Position numbers and translations under genes: made by a program
Source of the DNA: Sporosarcina sp. ZBG7A
Lineage (GTDB): Bacteria > Bacillota > Bacilli > Bacillales_A > Planococcaceae
Length of the DNA: 64,000 nucleotides
Reading direction: 5' to 3'
Assembly (NCBI RefSeq): GCF_000813425.1
Contig: NZ_JWIB01000008.1
Span: 62,001-126,000 of the forward strand
The notes under the pieces: model-generated
Databases searched by the model: none
The model's input: only the letters and a program-made list of their open reading frames with translations
Told to the model about the DNA's origin: nothing
Part shown: positions 1 to 8,882 of the stretch, piece after piece
Position numbering within the stretch: the stretch's first letter is position 1
Layout: every line of letters starts with the position of its first letter

Positions 1-1068
1 TTGGCTTGTCTTAAAGGTGAAGAATTGCCAGAACGAACAGTTGTCCAGTCGATGGACGAACTTGTAAATGCAGAACACCATCGTAATGTACAAGGTTTCA
101 TGGATACTGCTGATATTGAGTTTGGTTATTGTACGGAGTTCATGGTGAGATTTGAAGACGAAAAAACGAAGGACCATCATTTTGATGAAAATGACTTCAG
201 ACTACAATTGAACGAAATGGGAGATTCTTTACTAGTCATCTCTGATGAGGAGATTGCGAAAGTACATATCCATACAGAAAACCCAGGGAATGCATTATCT
301 TGCGGTCAACAGTATGGTTCCCTCATCAATATTAAAATTGAGAACATGCGCCAACAACACATGGACATTGTAGGGGATCAATCAGCACGTAAAAATTCCA
401 CTGCAAAGAAAACACCTTATGCAATCGTGACGGTTGCAATGGGTGAAGGAATTGCAGAGTTGCTCAGAAGTATCGGAGCCTCCTACGTAATTGAAGGCGG
501 GCAAACGATGAACCCTTCTACTGAAGATATCGTCAAGGCGATTCAAGAAGTTGGGGCGGAACGTGTTCTGATCTTACCGAACAATAAGAATATCGTGTTA
601 GCTGCTGAACAAGCGGCTGAAGTGATTGGAATTGAAGCGGCAGTCGTTCCAACGAAGTCTGTACCTGAAGGGCTCGCAGCCATTTTAGCGTTTAACCCTG
701 AAGCAGACGTGACGACGAATGCAAAATCCATGAACGCAGCAGCTTCTGTTGTGAAAACCGGTCAGGTAACTACAGCAGTGCGAGATACTTCGATTGATGG
801 CGTTTCAATTCATACAGATGATTACATGGCCATATCGAATGGGAAGATTACAGTAGCTACACCTTCACTAGAAACCACAATGAAGTCATTAATTGACGAT
901 ATGATCACAGAAGATGATGAAATCGTAACTGTGATTTACGGTGAAGACGTTTCTGAACAAGATGCAAAACAAATGGTTGCTTATATTGAAGGTCAGTTCG
1001 AACACGTCGAAATTGAATTGTATAACGGGAAACAGCCGTTATACCCTTATATTTTGTCGGTGGAATAA
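1..1068 (+). CDS. fakA: Fatty acid kinase FakA (YloV), C-terminal part, cut by window start
   Basis: This is the 3' part of the ATP-dependent fatty acid kinase that phosphorylates fatty acids bound to FakB carriers, feeding exogenous acyl groups to PlsX/PlsY. The N-terminal DhaL-like (DAK2) kinase domain lies upstream of the window. What remains is the middle domain, with a VHIHTENPG motif near residue 90, and the DegV-like C-terminal domain, with PNNKNI near residue 193. The first codon is TTG, but that is the window edge and not a chosen start. Order fakA-sdaAB-sdaAA-recG matches B. subtilis. A terminator follows. Family assignment is firm. Confidence 0.9.
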   Translation: MACLKGEELPERTVVQSMDELVNAEHHRNVQGFMDTADIEFGYCTEFMVRFEDEKTKDHHFDENDFRLQLNEMGDSLLVISDEEIAKVHIHTENPGNALSCGQQYGSLINIKIENMRQQHMDIVGDQSARKNSTAKKTPYAIVTVAMGEGIAELLRSIGASYVIEGGQTMNPSTEDIVKAIQEVGAERVLILPNNKNIVLAAEQAAEVIGIEAAVVPTKSVPEGLAAILAFNPEADVTTNAKSMNAAASVVKTGQVTTAVRDTSIDGVSIHTDDYMAISNGKITVATPSLETTMKSLIDDMITEDDEIVTVIYGEDVSEQDAKQMVAYIEGQFEHVEIELYNGKQPLYPYILSVE

Positions 1069-1077
1069 CAGAACATG

Positions 1078-1112
1078 AAAAGCGTCACGACTCCTAGTCG
1101 TTGGCGCTTTTT
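1078..1112 (+). terminator. Rho-independent terminator after fakA
   Basis: Long stem built from AAAAGCG and ACGACT arms pairing with AGTCGT and CGCTTTT, tiny loop, ending in a run of T. It starts about 9 bases after the fakA stop. Confidence 0.85.
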
Positions 1113-1137
1113 GTCCGTTTATAAGTAGTTATGAATT

Positions 1138-1166
1138 TTGTTTTCTAGCAGCTGTTCGTGTAGAAT
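1138..1166 (+). promoter_or_regulatory. Candidate SigA promoter for sdaAB-sdaAA-recG
   Basis: TTGTTT, 17-base spacer, TAGAAT. The -10 is 5/6 to consensus, the -35 keeps TTG. It lies between the fakA terminator and the sdaAB ribosome site, about 37 bases before the start. Confidence 0.55.
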
Positions 1167-1202
1167 GAATACTAGGAATATGGGTAAAAGGGGGAGTTAT
1201 TG

Positions 1203-1865
1203 TTGAAATTCAGATCCGTTTTTGAAATTATTGGGCCAGTCATGATTGGACCATCATCATCACATACAGCAGGAGCTGCACGTATTGGACTTGTAGCGAG
1301 AGATTTGTTTGGACGTCAACCGGAATGGGCGACGATTCACTTATATGGTTCGTTCGCAGAGACTTATAAAGGCCATGGAACGGATGTTGCGATTATCGGC
1401 GGACTTCTTGGATACGATACGTTCGACGAGAGAATCCGCACAGCGTTTGAAGATGCGGAAAGGCTGGGCATGTCTTTTGAATTCATCGCCGAAGTAGAGG
1501 AGATGGACCATCCGAATACTGCAAAACTAGTCATCGGAGATAAAGAAGGCGTCATGGAACTCATTGGAATCTCAATTGGTGGGGGCACGATGGAAGTGAT
1601 CGAGCTGAATGGTTTTCCACTTCGCTTATCCGGACATTTCCCGGCATTACTCGTTGTCCATGATGATCGTGCGGGTGTTATTGCTAATGTATCGAACGCA
1701 ATTGCTGCGCAAGATATGAATATTGCTCATATGGAAGTTGGACGTAAAGAGAAAGGGAAAATGGCGCTTATGGTTATTGAAGTCGATCAAGTCGTCAACG
1801 ATGAGCTGATTGAAGAATTGCGTGCACTTCCAAATGTTACACAAGTATCGACATTGGCGAACTAA
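1203..1865 (+). CDS. sdaAB: L-serine dehydratase, beta subunit
   Basis: Regulatory and structural partner of SdaAA in the iron-sulfur L-serine dehydratase, which converts serine to pyruvate and ammonia in the cytosol. The N-terminus carries the family sequence IGPVMIGPSSSHTAGA. Residues about 148-220 form an ACT domain (LLVVHDDRAGVIANVSNAI). Two TTG codons are possible at 1200 and 1203. I prefer 1203: the GGGGGAG site at 1190-1196 is then 6 bases away, and the product begins MKFRSVFEI like B. subtilis SdaAB. Length is 220 residues, normal for the family. sdaAA follows 13 bases later. Confidence 0.95.
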   Translation: MKFRSVFEIIGPVMIGPSSSHTAGAARIGLVARDLFGRQPEWATIHLYGSFAETYKGHGTDVAIIGGLLGYDTFDERIRTAFEDAERLGMSFEFIAEVEEMDHPNTAKLVIGDKEGVMELIGISIGGGTMEVIELNGFPLRLSGHFPALLVVHDDRAGVIANVSNAIAAQDMNIAHMEVGRKEKGKMALMVIEVDQVVNDELIEELRALPNVTQVSTLAN

Positions 1866-1878
1866 GGGGGCAGTTAAA

Positions 1879-2787
1879 ATGGATGTTTTGTTTTCAAACG
1901 TAAAAGAACTTGTCGAGGTTGCTGAAAAAGAGCAACAACCGATTTCAGAGATAATGATTCGTCAAGAAATGTTATTAACGCGTAGATCACGTGAAGATAT
2001 AGTTGCACAGATGGAAAACAACTTAGCAGTTATGGAGAGTTCTGTGGAAGAGGGATTGAAAGGTGTCCACTCTTCATCCGGTTTAACGGGTGGCGATGCA
2101 GTTCTTATTCAAAATTACATGAAAACGGGTAAATCTTTATCCGGAGAACTTTTGTTGGATGCAGTTAGTAAAGCGGTCGCAACGAATGAAGTAAACGCTG
2201 CAATGGGATTAATTTGCGCAACTCCTACAGCAGGAGCTGCAGGGATTGTCCCAGGTACGTTGTTTGCGGTGAAAAACAAATTGAATCCGACACATGAACA
2301 GATGGTCAATTATTTATTCACAACTGGTGCATTCGGATTTATCGTAGCGAATAATGCATCCATTTCCGGTGCTGCAGGTGGATGTCAAGCGGAGACAGGA
2401 TCTGCTGCATCGATGGCGGCAGCAGCGATTGTTGAAATGGCTGGAGGAACGCCACAACAAAGTGCGGAAGCCTTTTCGATAGTGATGAAAAATATGCTCG
2501 GTCTCGTCTGCGATCCGGTCGCAGGGCTCGTCGAGGTGCCGTGCGTGAAGCGTAATGCTATGGGAGCAGCCAAAGCGCTCGTTGGTGCCGACATGGCGCT
2601 TGCTGGAGTCGTGAGCGTTATTCCGACCGATGAAGTCATTGAAGCAATGCATAAAATCGGTCAGTCGATGCCTTCTGCTTTGCGTGAAACCGCAAAAGGT
2701 GGACTCGCTGCTACACCGACAGGAAAAGCGTTGGAAGCGAAAATCTTTGGTAAGGACAAGGAATCACGTGACACGGTCACTAAATGA
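1879..2787 (+). CDS. sdaAA: L-serine dehydratase, alpha subunit
   Basis: Catalytic subunit of the oxygen-sensitive, [4Fe-4S]-dependent L-serine dehydratase. Cysteines at about 169 (GGCQAETG), 211 and 222 (CDPVAGLVEVPC) fit the cluster ligands of the family, as does the glycine/alanine-rich core. The ATG at 1879 follows the strong site AAGGGGGC; the frame stays open further upstream into sdaAB, but those starts lack support. Length is 302 residues, as expected. Its 3' end overlaps the recG start by about 20 bases, so the two are likely translationally coupled. Confidence 0.95.
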   Translation: MDVLFSNVKELVEVAEKEQQPISEIMIRQEMLLTRRSREDIVAQMENNLAVMESSVEEGLKGVHSSSGLTGGDAVLIQNYMKTGKSLSGELLLDAVSKAVATNEVNAAMGLICATPTAGAAGIVPGTLFAVKNKLNPTHEQMVNYLFTTGAFGFIVANNASISGAAGGCQAETGSAASMAAAAIVEMAGGTPQQSAEAFSIVMKNMLGLVCDPVAGLVEVPCVKRNAMGAAKALVGADMALAGVVSVIPTDEVIEAMHKIGQSMPSALRETAKGGLAATPTGKALEAKIFGKDKESRDTVTK

Positions 2788-4816
2788 GCCCGTTACCTTA
2801 CTAAAAGGAATTGGCAAGTCAGCTGGCGAGCAGCTGGAAAAGCTAGGTGTCGAAACAATTGAAGAATTAGTTATGATGTTTCCGTACAGGCATGAGGATT
2901 TCAGGCTGAAAGATTTGTCTGAGACACCTCACGAGGAGCGCGTAACGATAGAAGGACGGGTGGAGAGTGTTCCATCCGTCCTGTTTACCGGGAAGAAACG
3001 TTCGCGGATGCAAGTTCAGTTGTTAGTCGGAAACCATCTTGTTAAAGCGGTATTTTTTAACCAGCATTATTTAAAGGATCGAATGAATCCAGGACAGATC
3101 GTGACCATAACAGGGAAATGGGATCGAGGTCGCCAGCTCATTAATGTGAGCAATTTTAAAGACGGGCCAAAAATCGGACAAGCTGACTTTGAACCTGTTT
3201 ATAGTTTGAAGGGTGTTGTTAAACAGCCGACGTTCAGAAGATGGATGAGGACAGCGCTAGACGATGTCGTGCATGAAATTCCCGAAACGTTGCCTGTGCA
3301 GTTGCTAGGCTCTTATAAAATTCCAGGAATAGCGGAAACGCTTGAAATGGTTCACTTTCCGAACAGTCCAGAAGACGTGAAACAGGCACGACGTCGTGTT
3401 GTGTATGAAGAGTTGTTGCACTTTCAGTTGAAGATGGCTGCACTCAAGAAAGTGCGTAAAGCGGCAGGAAAAGGCACGACTATTGGGTATGACTTGGAAA
3501 AATTGAAGCAATTCATCTCTAGTCTGCCGTTCGAGCTGACGGGCGCTCAAAAACGGGTGGTCAATGAGTTATGTGCAGAGCTGAAAAGCCCGTTACGTAT
3601 GAATCGTCTGCTTCAAGGAGATGTCGGTTCCGGCAAGACGGTTGTAGCAGCCATTGCGCTATATGCCGCCATCACTGCAGGTTTCCAAGGAGCTCTCATG
3701 GCTCCAACAGAAATTTTGGCGGAACAACACGCAGAGACACTAGCTAGTTGGCTCGAGCCGGTGGGCGTAACGGTGGCGTTCTTGTCTGGATCTACAAAAG
3801 GGAAAGCACGACGTGAAATCATAGCTCGACTTGAAAGTGGAGAAATCGATTTGCTCATTGGTACGCATGCCCTAATTCAGCCAGATGTGAACTTCCATAG
3901 GCTTGGCCTGGTCATCACGGATGAGCAACACCGTTTCGGGGTTGAACAGCGTCGAGTACTTCGTGACAAAGGGGAGAGTCCTGATGTTCTCTTTATGACG
4001 GCGACACCAATTCCGAGGACACTGGCAATTACCGTGTTCGGTGAAATGGATGTTTCTTTGTTGGATGAAATGCCGGCAGGACGAAAAGAGATTGAAACCC
4101 ACTGGTTAAAAGAAGATTCACTCGCACCAGTTCTCCGTCGAATGGAAAAAGAATTGCAATCGGGTAGGCAAGCGTATGTCATATGTCCGCTCATAGAAGA
4201 ATCTGATACGTTGGACGTTCAGAATGCTGTTGATGTTTTCGGCCAGCTATCGACGTATTTTGCGGGTCGTTTTACCGTGGGGCTGATGCATGGAAGACTG
4301 CACTCGGATGAAAAAGATGAAGTCATGCGTGATTTCAGTGAAGGGAAAACTGATTGCTTAGTGTCGACGACTGTTGTCGAAGTAGGAGTGAACGTACCGA
4401 ATGCGACGTTTATGCTAATCTATGACGCGACACGCTTTGGCCTTGCTCAGCTTCACCAATTAAGGGGACGTGTCGGTCGTGGTGCCGATCAATCGTATTG
4501 TGTGTTATTAGCAGATCCGAAGACAGAAGAAGGTAAAGAGCGCATGATGACGATGGCTGAAACGAATGATGGGTTTTTATTGGCTGAAAAAGATCTTGAG
4601 CTCCGTGGATCGGGCGACTTCTTCGGCAAGAAGCAAAGTGGATTACCCGAATTTAAAATGGCGGATTTAATACATGATTATCGTGCGTTGGAAACGGCTC
4701 GACAAGATGCAGAACAGTTGTTGGAAATGGATGCGTTTTGGACAGATCCTGATTATAAGAGCCTCCGGACAACTGTGGAAGAATCAGGCGTGTTGCAAAA
4801 TGAGCGTATTGATTAA
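2768..4816 (+). CDS. recG: ATP-dependent DNA helicase RecG
   Basis: Branch-migrating helicase that remodels stalled replication forks and Holliday junctions. An N-terminal wedge/OB domain (KGIGKSAGEQLEKLG near residue 12) is followed by superfamily 2 motifs: Walker A GDVGSGKT near residue 285, the DEQH box, MTATPIPRT and a C-terminal QLRGRVGRG. The reading frame is open far upstream inside sdaAA. The GTG at 2768, with AAGGA 5 bases before it, gives MTRSLNEPVTLLKGIG and the usual 682 residues. Complete, with all motifs intact. Confidence 0.95.
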   Translation: MTRSLNEPVTLLKGIGKSAGEQLEKLGVETIEELVMMFPYRHEDFRLKDLSETPHEERVTIEGRVESVPSVLFTGKKRSRMQVQLLVGNHLVKAVFFNQHYLKDRMNPGQIVTITGKWDRGRQLINVSNFKDGPKIGQADFEPVYSLKGVVKQPTFRRWMRTALDDVVHEIPETLPVQLLGSYKIPGIAETLEMVHFPNSPEDVKQARRRVVYEELLHFQLKMAALKKVRKAAGKGTTIGYDLEKLKQFISSLPFELTGAQKRVVNELCAELKSPLRMNRLLQGDVGSGKTVVAAIALYAAITAGFQGALMAPTEILAEQHAETLASWLEPVGVTVAFLSGSTKGKARREIIARLESGEIDLLIGTHALIQPDVNFHRLGLVITDEQHRFGVEQRRVLRDKGESPDVLFMTATPIPRTLAITVFGEMDVSLLDEMPAGRKEIETHWLKEDSLAPVLRRMEKELQSGRQAYVICPLIEESDTLDVQNAVDVFGQLSTYFAGRFTVGLMHGRLHSDEKDEVMRDFSEGKTDCLVSTTVVEVGVNVPNATFMLIYDATRFGLAQLHQLRGRVGRGADQSYCVLLADPKTEEGKERMMTMAETNDGFLLAEKDLELRGSGDFFGKKQSGLPEFKMADLIHDYRALETARQDAEQLLEMDAFWTDPDYKSLRTTVEESGVLQNERID

Positions 4817-4869
4817 CAACTGAAAACGGCACCTATATTTTTGAAAGAAGTTATGCAATGTGAATTTTG

Positions 4870-4908
4870 GAATGCAAAGAGAATGTCCACTCTTGCATTC
4901 TTTTTTTT
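4870..4908 (+). terminator. Terminator after recG, overlapping the fapR promoter
   Basis: GAATGCAAAGAG pairs with CTCTTGCATTC (one bulge) and is followed by eight T. The 3' arm contains TTGCAT, which also serves as the -35 of the next promoter. Confidence 0.85.
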
Positions 4909-4942
4909 ATCTTTATATACTGTTACTATTACCAAGTGCTAA
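4893..4942 (+). promoter_or_regulatory. fapR operon promoter with FapR-like operator
   Basis: TTGCAT (4893-4898), 17 bases, TATACT (4916-4921). The degenerate inverted repeat CTATTACCAAGTGCTAA (4926-4942) matches the remembered FapR consensus TTAGTACCTGATACTAA at 11 of 17 positions. It lies just downstream of the -10, where FapR operators sit in B. subtilis. The promoter is well supported; the operator is a moderate match. Confidence 0.65.
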
Positions 4943-4957
4943 ACGTGAGGAGTGACT

Positions 4958-5539
4958 ATGTTGCGAGTACCTAAAAAAGATCGTCAGCATCAGCTGGCAC
5001 AGCTGTTAGATGCTACTCCTTTTTTAACGGATGAAGAAATCGCACAGCACTTCAACGTGAGCGTGCAGACCATTCGGCTGGACCGTCTTGAATGTGGAAT
5101 TCCTGAATTGAGGGAACGCATGAGGACTGCGGCGACTGAAACGATTGCGGATAAAGTAAAAGCGCTGCAACAAGAAGAAGTGATCGGAGAAATCATTGAT
5201 ATCGAATTGGATAGCAAAGCGATATCGATTCTCGATATTACACCACTCCATGTGTTCCAAAAAAGCGGCATCGCCCGTGGACACCATTTGTTCGGACAAG
5301 CGAATTCACTAGCTGTTGCTGTTCTTGACGATGAGCTCGCACTTACGGCGAAGTCTGTGCTACACTTTGTCAAGCCAGTTAAAGCAGGAGATCGTGTCAT
5401 AGCTCGAGCGATTGTCCGTGAAAAAAGGGACAATCGAACTCTTGTCGATGTGACTTCAACAGTTGGAGATGAAAAGGTCTTCAGTGGTGAATTTCAAATG
5501 TATCGCTCCACAGGAACGAGTCAGGAGGAAGTTGAATGA
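4958..5539 (+). CDS. fapR: Transcription factor FapR, fatty acid and phospholipid biosynthesis regulator
   Basis: Repressor of the fab/pls regulon that is released from DNA by malonyl-CoA. An N-terminal helix-turn-helix (residues about 17-50, [21 protein letters not shown]) is joined to a hot-dog fold effector domain (about 75-190, containing [19 protein letters not shown]). The ATG at 4958 is chosen over an in-frame GTG at 4952 because that GTG is part of the GAGGAG ribosome site. It is 193 residues and overlaps plsX by ATGA. The FapR-like palindrome at its own promoter suggests autoregulation together with plsX, fabD and fabG. Confidence 0.96.
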   Translation: MLRVPKKDRQHQLAQLLDATPFLTDEEIAQHFNVSVQTIRLDRLECGIPELRERMRTAATETIADKVKALQQEEVIGEIIDIELDSKAISILDITPLHVFQKSGIARGHHLFGQANSLAVAVLDDELALTAKSVLHFVKPVKAGDRVIARAIVREKRDNRTLVDVTSTVGDEKVFSGEFQMYRSTGTSQEEVE

Positions 5540-6528
5540 AAATCGCAGTAGACGCGATGGGGGGCGACCATGCCCCAAAAGAAATTATCGCAGGCGCATT
5601 GCAAAGTCTTCAAGAATATAACGATATACATATACAGCTGTTTGGCGACGAGGAAAAAATGAAGCCTTATTTAACAGCACACGACCGTTTAACCGTCCAT
5701 CATTGCAGCGAGGTCATTACCTCGGAAGATGAGCCTGTAAGAGCGGTCCGACGAAAAAAAGATGCATCTATGGTCCGTATGGCGAAAGCAGTGAATGATG
5801 GTGAAGCAGACGCTTGTGTATCCGCAGGAAACACAGGTGCATTGATGGCAGCGGGGTTGTTCATCGTCGGTCGAATTGACGGTATTGAAAGACCTGCCCT
5901 TGCTCCGACGCTACCGACGATTGGTGGAGAGGGATTCGTTTTACTTGATGTTGGAGCGAATGCTGACGCGAAACCGAGCCAGCTCGTTCAATATGCGATT
6001 ATGGGAAGTATTTATGCAGAAAAAGTTCGTGGTATTCAAAATCCGAGAGTTGGCTTGTTGAATATCGGGACAGAAGCAGGTAAAGGAAATGACTTAACAA
6101 AAGCTACTTATGATGAGTTAATGAAAGCCCCATTGAACTTTATTGGCAATATTGAGGCACGTGATTTGTTAACCGGTACAACAGACGTTGCTGTCACAGA
6201 TGGGTTTACAGGTAATATGGTATTGAAAACGATAGAAGGAACAGCTTCAGGTTTGTTTTCTATGATTAAAGATGTGTTTGCATCTTCCATTAAAACGAAA
6301 ATCTCTGCAGCACTTGTAAAAGACGATTTGCGTGGCTTGAAAAAGCAGATGGATTATACAGAATACGGGGGAGCAGGTCTATTCGGTTTGAACGCCCCAG
6401 TAATTAAAGCACATGGATCGTCCAATGCAAATGCAGTAAAAAATGCAATCCGTCAGGCACGTATCATGGCGGAACATCACGTGAGTGAAACAATTCGTGA
6501 AACCATTAAAGAGGAGGAGACACGATGA
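5536..6528 (+). CDS. plsX: Phosphate acyltransferase PlsX
   Basis: Converts acyl-ACP and phosphate to acyl-phosphate, the donor used by PlsY for the first acylation of glycerol-3-phosphate. It is a peripheral membrane enzyme. The signature [16 protein letters not shown] begins at residue 6, and the conserved [17 protein letters not shown] and [11 protein letters not shown] segments follow. It is 330 residues with no damage. The start overlaps the fapR stop (ATGA), and its own stop overlaps fabD in the same way, so the four genes are tightly coupled. Confidence 0.97.
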   Translation: MKIAVDAMGGDHAPKEIIAGALQSLQEYNDIHIQLFGDEEKMKPYLTAHDRLTVHHCSEVITSEDEPVRAVRRKKDASMVRMAKAVNDGEADACVSAGNTGALMAAGLFIVGRIDGIERPALAPTLPTIGGEGFVLLDVGANADAKPSQLVQYAIMGSIYAEKVRGIQNPRVGLLNIGTEAGKGNDLTKATYDELMKAPLNFIGNIEARDLLTGTTDVAVTDGFTGNMVLKTIEGTASGLFSMIKDVFASSIKTKISAALVKDDLRGLKKQMDYTEYGGAGLFGLNAPVIKAHGSSNANAVKNAIRQARIMAEHHVSETIRETIKEEETR

Positions 6529-7466
6529 CAAAGGTAGCGTTTCTATTCCCGGGACAAGGTTCCCAAAAAGTGGGCATGGGTGTTGAATTAGCAGCACAAA
6601 AAGGAAGTCAGCGATTTTTTGAAACAGCAGATCGCGAATTAGGATTCGGGTTAAGTGGATTGATAACAGACGGGCCACAGGAAGAATTGACAGTCACATA
6701 TAATGCTCAACCCGCATTGTTAACTGTTGGGGCAATGATATCTGACCGTTTGAAAGAGGCGGGAATTCAGGCGTCTTATACGGCAGGTCATAGTCTGGGA
6801 GAGTACACAGCGCTTTACGCATCAGGGGTTCTTTCCTTTGAAGATGCAGTGAAAACGGTGCACAAACGTGGATTATTCATGAACGAAGCAATGCCTGCAG
6901 GTGAAGGTGCAATGGCAGCAATCCTTGGACTTGATTTAGAAACACTGACTGAGGTGACGAAAGCGGTCTCTGCTGAAGGGAATCTTGTTCAGCCAGCAAA
7001 TCTCAACTGTCCAGGACAAGTTGTTATTTCTGGAACAAAAGCTGGAGTGGATGAGGCGTGTATCCGCTTGAAAGAAGCAGGAGCTAAACGTGCCCTCATG
7101 CTTGACGTGAGTGGTCCGTTCCACTCTGAACTTATGCGTCCAGCAGCAGGAAAACTCGGTGAAGTGCTAGAAAGTATAGATATGAATGAAGCGGAAGTTC
7201 CAGTCATTGCCAATGTGACGGCTCAACCCGTAACAGAAAGCATTGAAGTAAAACGTTTGTTGATCGAACAGTTATCGTCACCTGTCCGATGGGAAGAATC
7301 CGTTCGTCAAATGCTTGAATTAGGGGTAACGCAATTCATAGAGTGCGGACCTGGTAAAGTACTGAGCGGTCTCGTTCGTAAAATCGACAGAAATGCAACG
7401 GTTTGGCCAGTATACGATGAAGAGACACTGAATGCAGTGATAGAAGCGTCGAAGGAGTGGTCGTAA
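6525..7466 (+). CDS. fabD: Malonyl-CoA:ACP transacylase FabD
   Basis: Moves malonyl groups from CoA to acyl carrier protein, supplying the elongation substrate for fatty-acid synthesis. The N-terminal GQGSQ is at residues 10-14. The nucleophile Ser90 sits in GHSLGEY and the catalytic His200 in SGPFHSELM. It is 313 residues, typical for the family. It overlaps plsX by four bases, and the stop TAA shares its last A with the fabG ATG. The enzyme draws on the same malonyl-CoA pool that FapR senses. Confidence 0.97.
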   Translation: MTKVAFLFPGQGSQKVGMGVELAAQKGSQRFFETADRELGFGLSGLITDGPQEELTVTYNAQPALLTVGAMISDRLKEAGIQASYTAGHSLGEYTALYASGVLSFEDAVKTVHKRGLFMNEAMPAGEGAMAAILGLDLETLTEVTKAVSAEGNLVQPANLNCPGQVVISGTKAGVDEACIRLKEAGAKRALMLDVSGPFHSELMRPAAGKLGEVLESIDMNEAEVPVIANVTAQPVTESIEVKRLLIEQLSSPVRWEESVRQMLELGVTQFIECGPGKVLSGLVRKIDRNATVWPVYDEETLNAVIEASKEWS

Positions 7467-8212
7467 TGGGGAAGTTTGCAGGGAAAACAGCGGTTGTGAC
7501 GGGTGCGTCTAGAGGGATTGGGCGTGAAGTTGCATTATTACTCGCTCGTGAAGGTGCGAATGTGACGGTTAACTACAGCGGAAGTCAGGAGCGAGCTGAG
7601 CAAGTCGTTCAGGAAATTGAAACGAATGGCGGCAAAGCGATTGCTGTTCAAGCGGATGTAACGTCAGCTGATAGTGTGAAAGCTCTTATGGAACAAACCC
7701 TTGAGACATTCGGATCGATTGATCTCCTCGTCAATAATGCAGGGATTACGAAAGATAATTTGCTCATGCGTATGAAAGAGGACGAGTGGGATGCGGTTAT
7801 CGATACGAATTTAAAAGGTGTTTTCTTATGTACAAAAGCGGTATCCAGACAGATGATGAAGCAACGTGCAGGTCGTATCGTGAACATGGCGTCAGTTGTT
7901 GGAATCGCAGGGAACCCAGGCCAAGCAAACTATGTAGCGGCGAAGGCTGGCGTGATCGGACTGACGAAAACGACAGCCAAAGAACTTGCATCTCGTGGAA
8001 TCACGGTCAATGCAGTCGCACCTGGATTCATCACAACAGACATGACAGATGCATTAGGTGAGGATATGAAGGATCAGCTACTTAGTGGAATTCCTTTAGG
8101 ATCACTAGGACGACCTGAAGATGTTGCAAAAGCAGTAGCCTTCTTCTTGTCTGATGATGCTTCTTATGTAACTGGACAAGTATTGAATGTAGACGGCGGC
8201 ATGGTTATGTAA
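7466..8212 (+). CDS. fabG: 3-oxoacyl-ACP reductase FabG
   Basis: NADPH-dependent short-chain dehydrogenase performing the first reduction of the fatty-acid elongation cycle. It has the nucleotide-binding motif TGASRGIG (12-19), NNAG (90-93), and the catalytic set Asn115, Ser143, Tyr156 and Lys160 in the YxxxK context. The ATG at 7466 is preceded by GAAGGAG at 7451-7457. An in-frame GTG at 7457 falls within that site and is rejected. It is 248 residues. No terminator follows; instead there is an unusual 309-bp gap before acpP. Confidence 0.97.
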   Translation: MGKFAGKTAVVTGASRGIGREVALLLAREGANVTVNYSGSQERAEQVVQEIETNGGKAIAVQADVTSADSVKALMEQTLETFGSIDLLVNNAGITKDNLLMRMKEDEWDAVIDTNLKGVFLCTKAVSRQMMKQRAGRIVNMASVVGIAGNPGQANYVAAKAGVIGLTKTTAKELASRGITVNAVAPGFITTDMTDALGEDMKDQLLSGIPLGSLGRPEDVAKAVAFFLSDDASYVTGQVLNVDGGMVM

Positions 8213-8521
8213 GTGGGGTGCGTTTTTAATCTCTTGAATTGGATTATTTTTAACTTGATGCTAGTTGATTGAAGTGAAAGATGGCGACTCCAGAGGGAAA
8301 TGCGAAGATTGAAGACCCCGCAAGGAGCAACGCGTCTGAGGAGGCTGAGATCAAGCCCCTCGGAAAGCGTCCACCTGAAACGGAAATCAACGGTGGCCAG
8401 GGCTCGGGGTTGCTTCAGAGAAAACGACAAGGTAAAGAGCACGTTGACGGTTTCTCCTCCAGCACCTGTCGCCCCTAACCAGGCTGCCTACGCTTTTTAC
8501 TTTGAAAGGAGGTGAAATACA
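8213..8521 (+). other. 309-bp non-coding insert between fabG and acpP
   Basis: This gap holds an AT-rich stretch with a weak FapR-like half match (8247-8265), a folded repeat unit (8281-8393) and a G/C-richer segment (8394-8500). Within the last, GAGAAA and TTTCTC arms flank a loop at roughly 8418-8457. The AAAGGAGGTG ribosome site of acpP closes it. Short open frames on both strands have no start signals and follow the repeat sequence, so I treat the stretch as non-coding. No clear internal promoter or terminator is visible. Confidence 0.7.
8281..8393 (+). repeat. Bacillales-type structured intergenic repeat
   Basis: The unit begins GGCGACTCC and ends GGAAATCAACGG. From memory this frame is scattered in many Bacillales genomes, often as GGCGACTCCTGCGGG ... 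CCCGCGGAAAGCGTCC. Here the outer stem is GAC (8286-8288) with GTC (8369-8371), then GAGGG (8293-8297) with CCCTC (8357-8361). Other copies use GCGGG/CCCGC, so the change looks compensatory. Identification rests on recalled similarity and visible pairing. Whether it is mobile or a functional RNA is unknown. Confidence 0.6.
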
Positions 8522-8758
8522 GTGGCTACAGTCTTAGAGCGTGTTACAAAGGTAGTTGTCGACCGTTTGGGAGTCGATGAAAGCGAAGTGAAACCAGAAG
8601 CTTCTTTCACTGATGATCTTGGTGCAGACTCATTGGATGTTGTTGAATTGGTTATGGAACTAGAAGACGAATTCGACATGGAAATTTCTGATGATGATGC
8701 TGAAAAAATCAGTACTGTTGGAAGTGCTGTCTCATATATCGAAGAAAAAACTAAATGA
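8522..8758 (+). CDS. acpP: Acyl carrier protein
   Basis: Small acidic carrier that holds growing acyl chains on a 4'-phosphopantetheine arm. The attachment serine is Ser37 in the motif GADSLD. It is 78 residues and rich in Asp and Glu. GTG start at 8522 preceded by an excellent AAAGGAGGTG site. It is separated from fabG by a long untranslated insert and followed by a strong terminator, so its mRNA could be a stable short species as well as the end of the fapR operon transcript. Confidence 0.97.
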   Translation: MATVLERVTKVVVDRLGVDESEVKPEASFTDDLGADSLDVVELVMELEDEFDMEISDDDAEKISTVGSAVSYIEEKTK

Positions 8759-8767
8759 GTATAGCAC

Positions 8768-8813
8768 AGAGACTCTTTCGACCCTTCACATAAGGTCGGG
8801 AGTGTCTCTTTTC
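8768..8813 (+). terminator. Terminator after acpP
   Basis: AGAGAC(T)C and CGACC arms pair with GGTCG and GTGTCTCT, followed by TTTT. It closes the fatty-acid operon. Confidence 0.8.
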
Positions 8814-8817
8814 TATT

Positions 8818-8846
8818 TTGCACTACGCTAGCGGACAGGGTAGAAT
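8818..8846 (+). promoter_or_regulatory. SigA promoter for rnc-smc-ftsY
   Basis: TTGCAC, 17-base spacer, TAGAAT, beginning 4 bases after the acpP terminator T-run and 37 bases before the rnc start. Confidence 0.7.
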
Positions 8847-8882
8847 AAAGAGGAACTTGTTAAAGAAGGGCGGATTTTTTGA

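Noticed and set aside
2630..2767. Longer recG start inside sdaAA
   Set aside because: It would add 46 basic, non-homologous residues; the GTG at 2768 has a good site and the family N-terminus.
8281..8515. Two short plus-strand open frames and one minus-strand frame in the fabG-acpP gap
   Set aside because: They read through the folded repeat, have no ribosome sites, and their composition follows the repeat rather than a protein.
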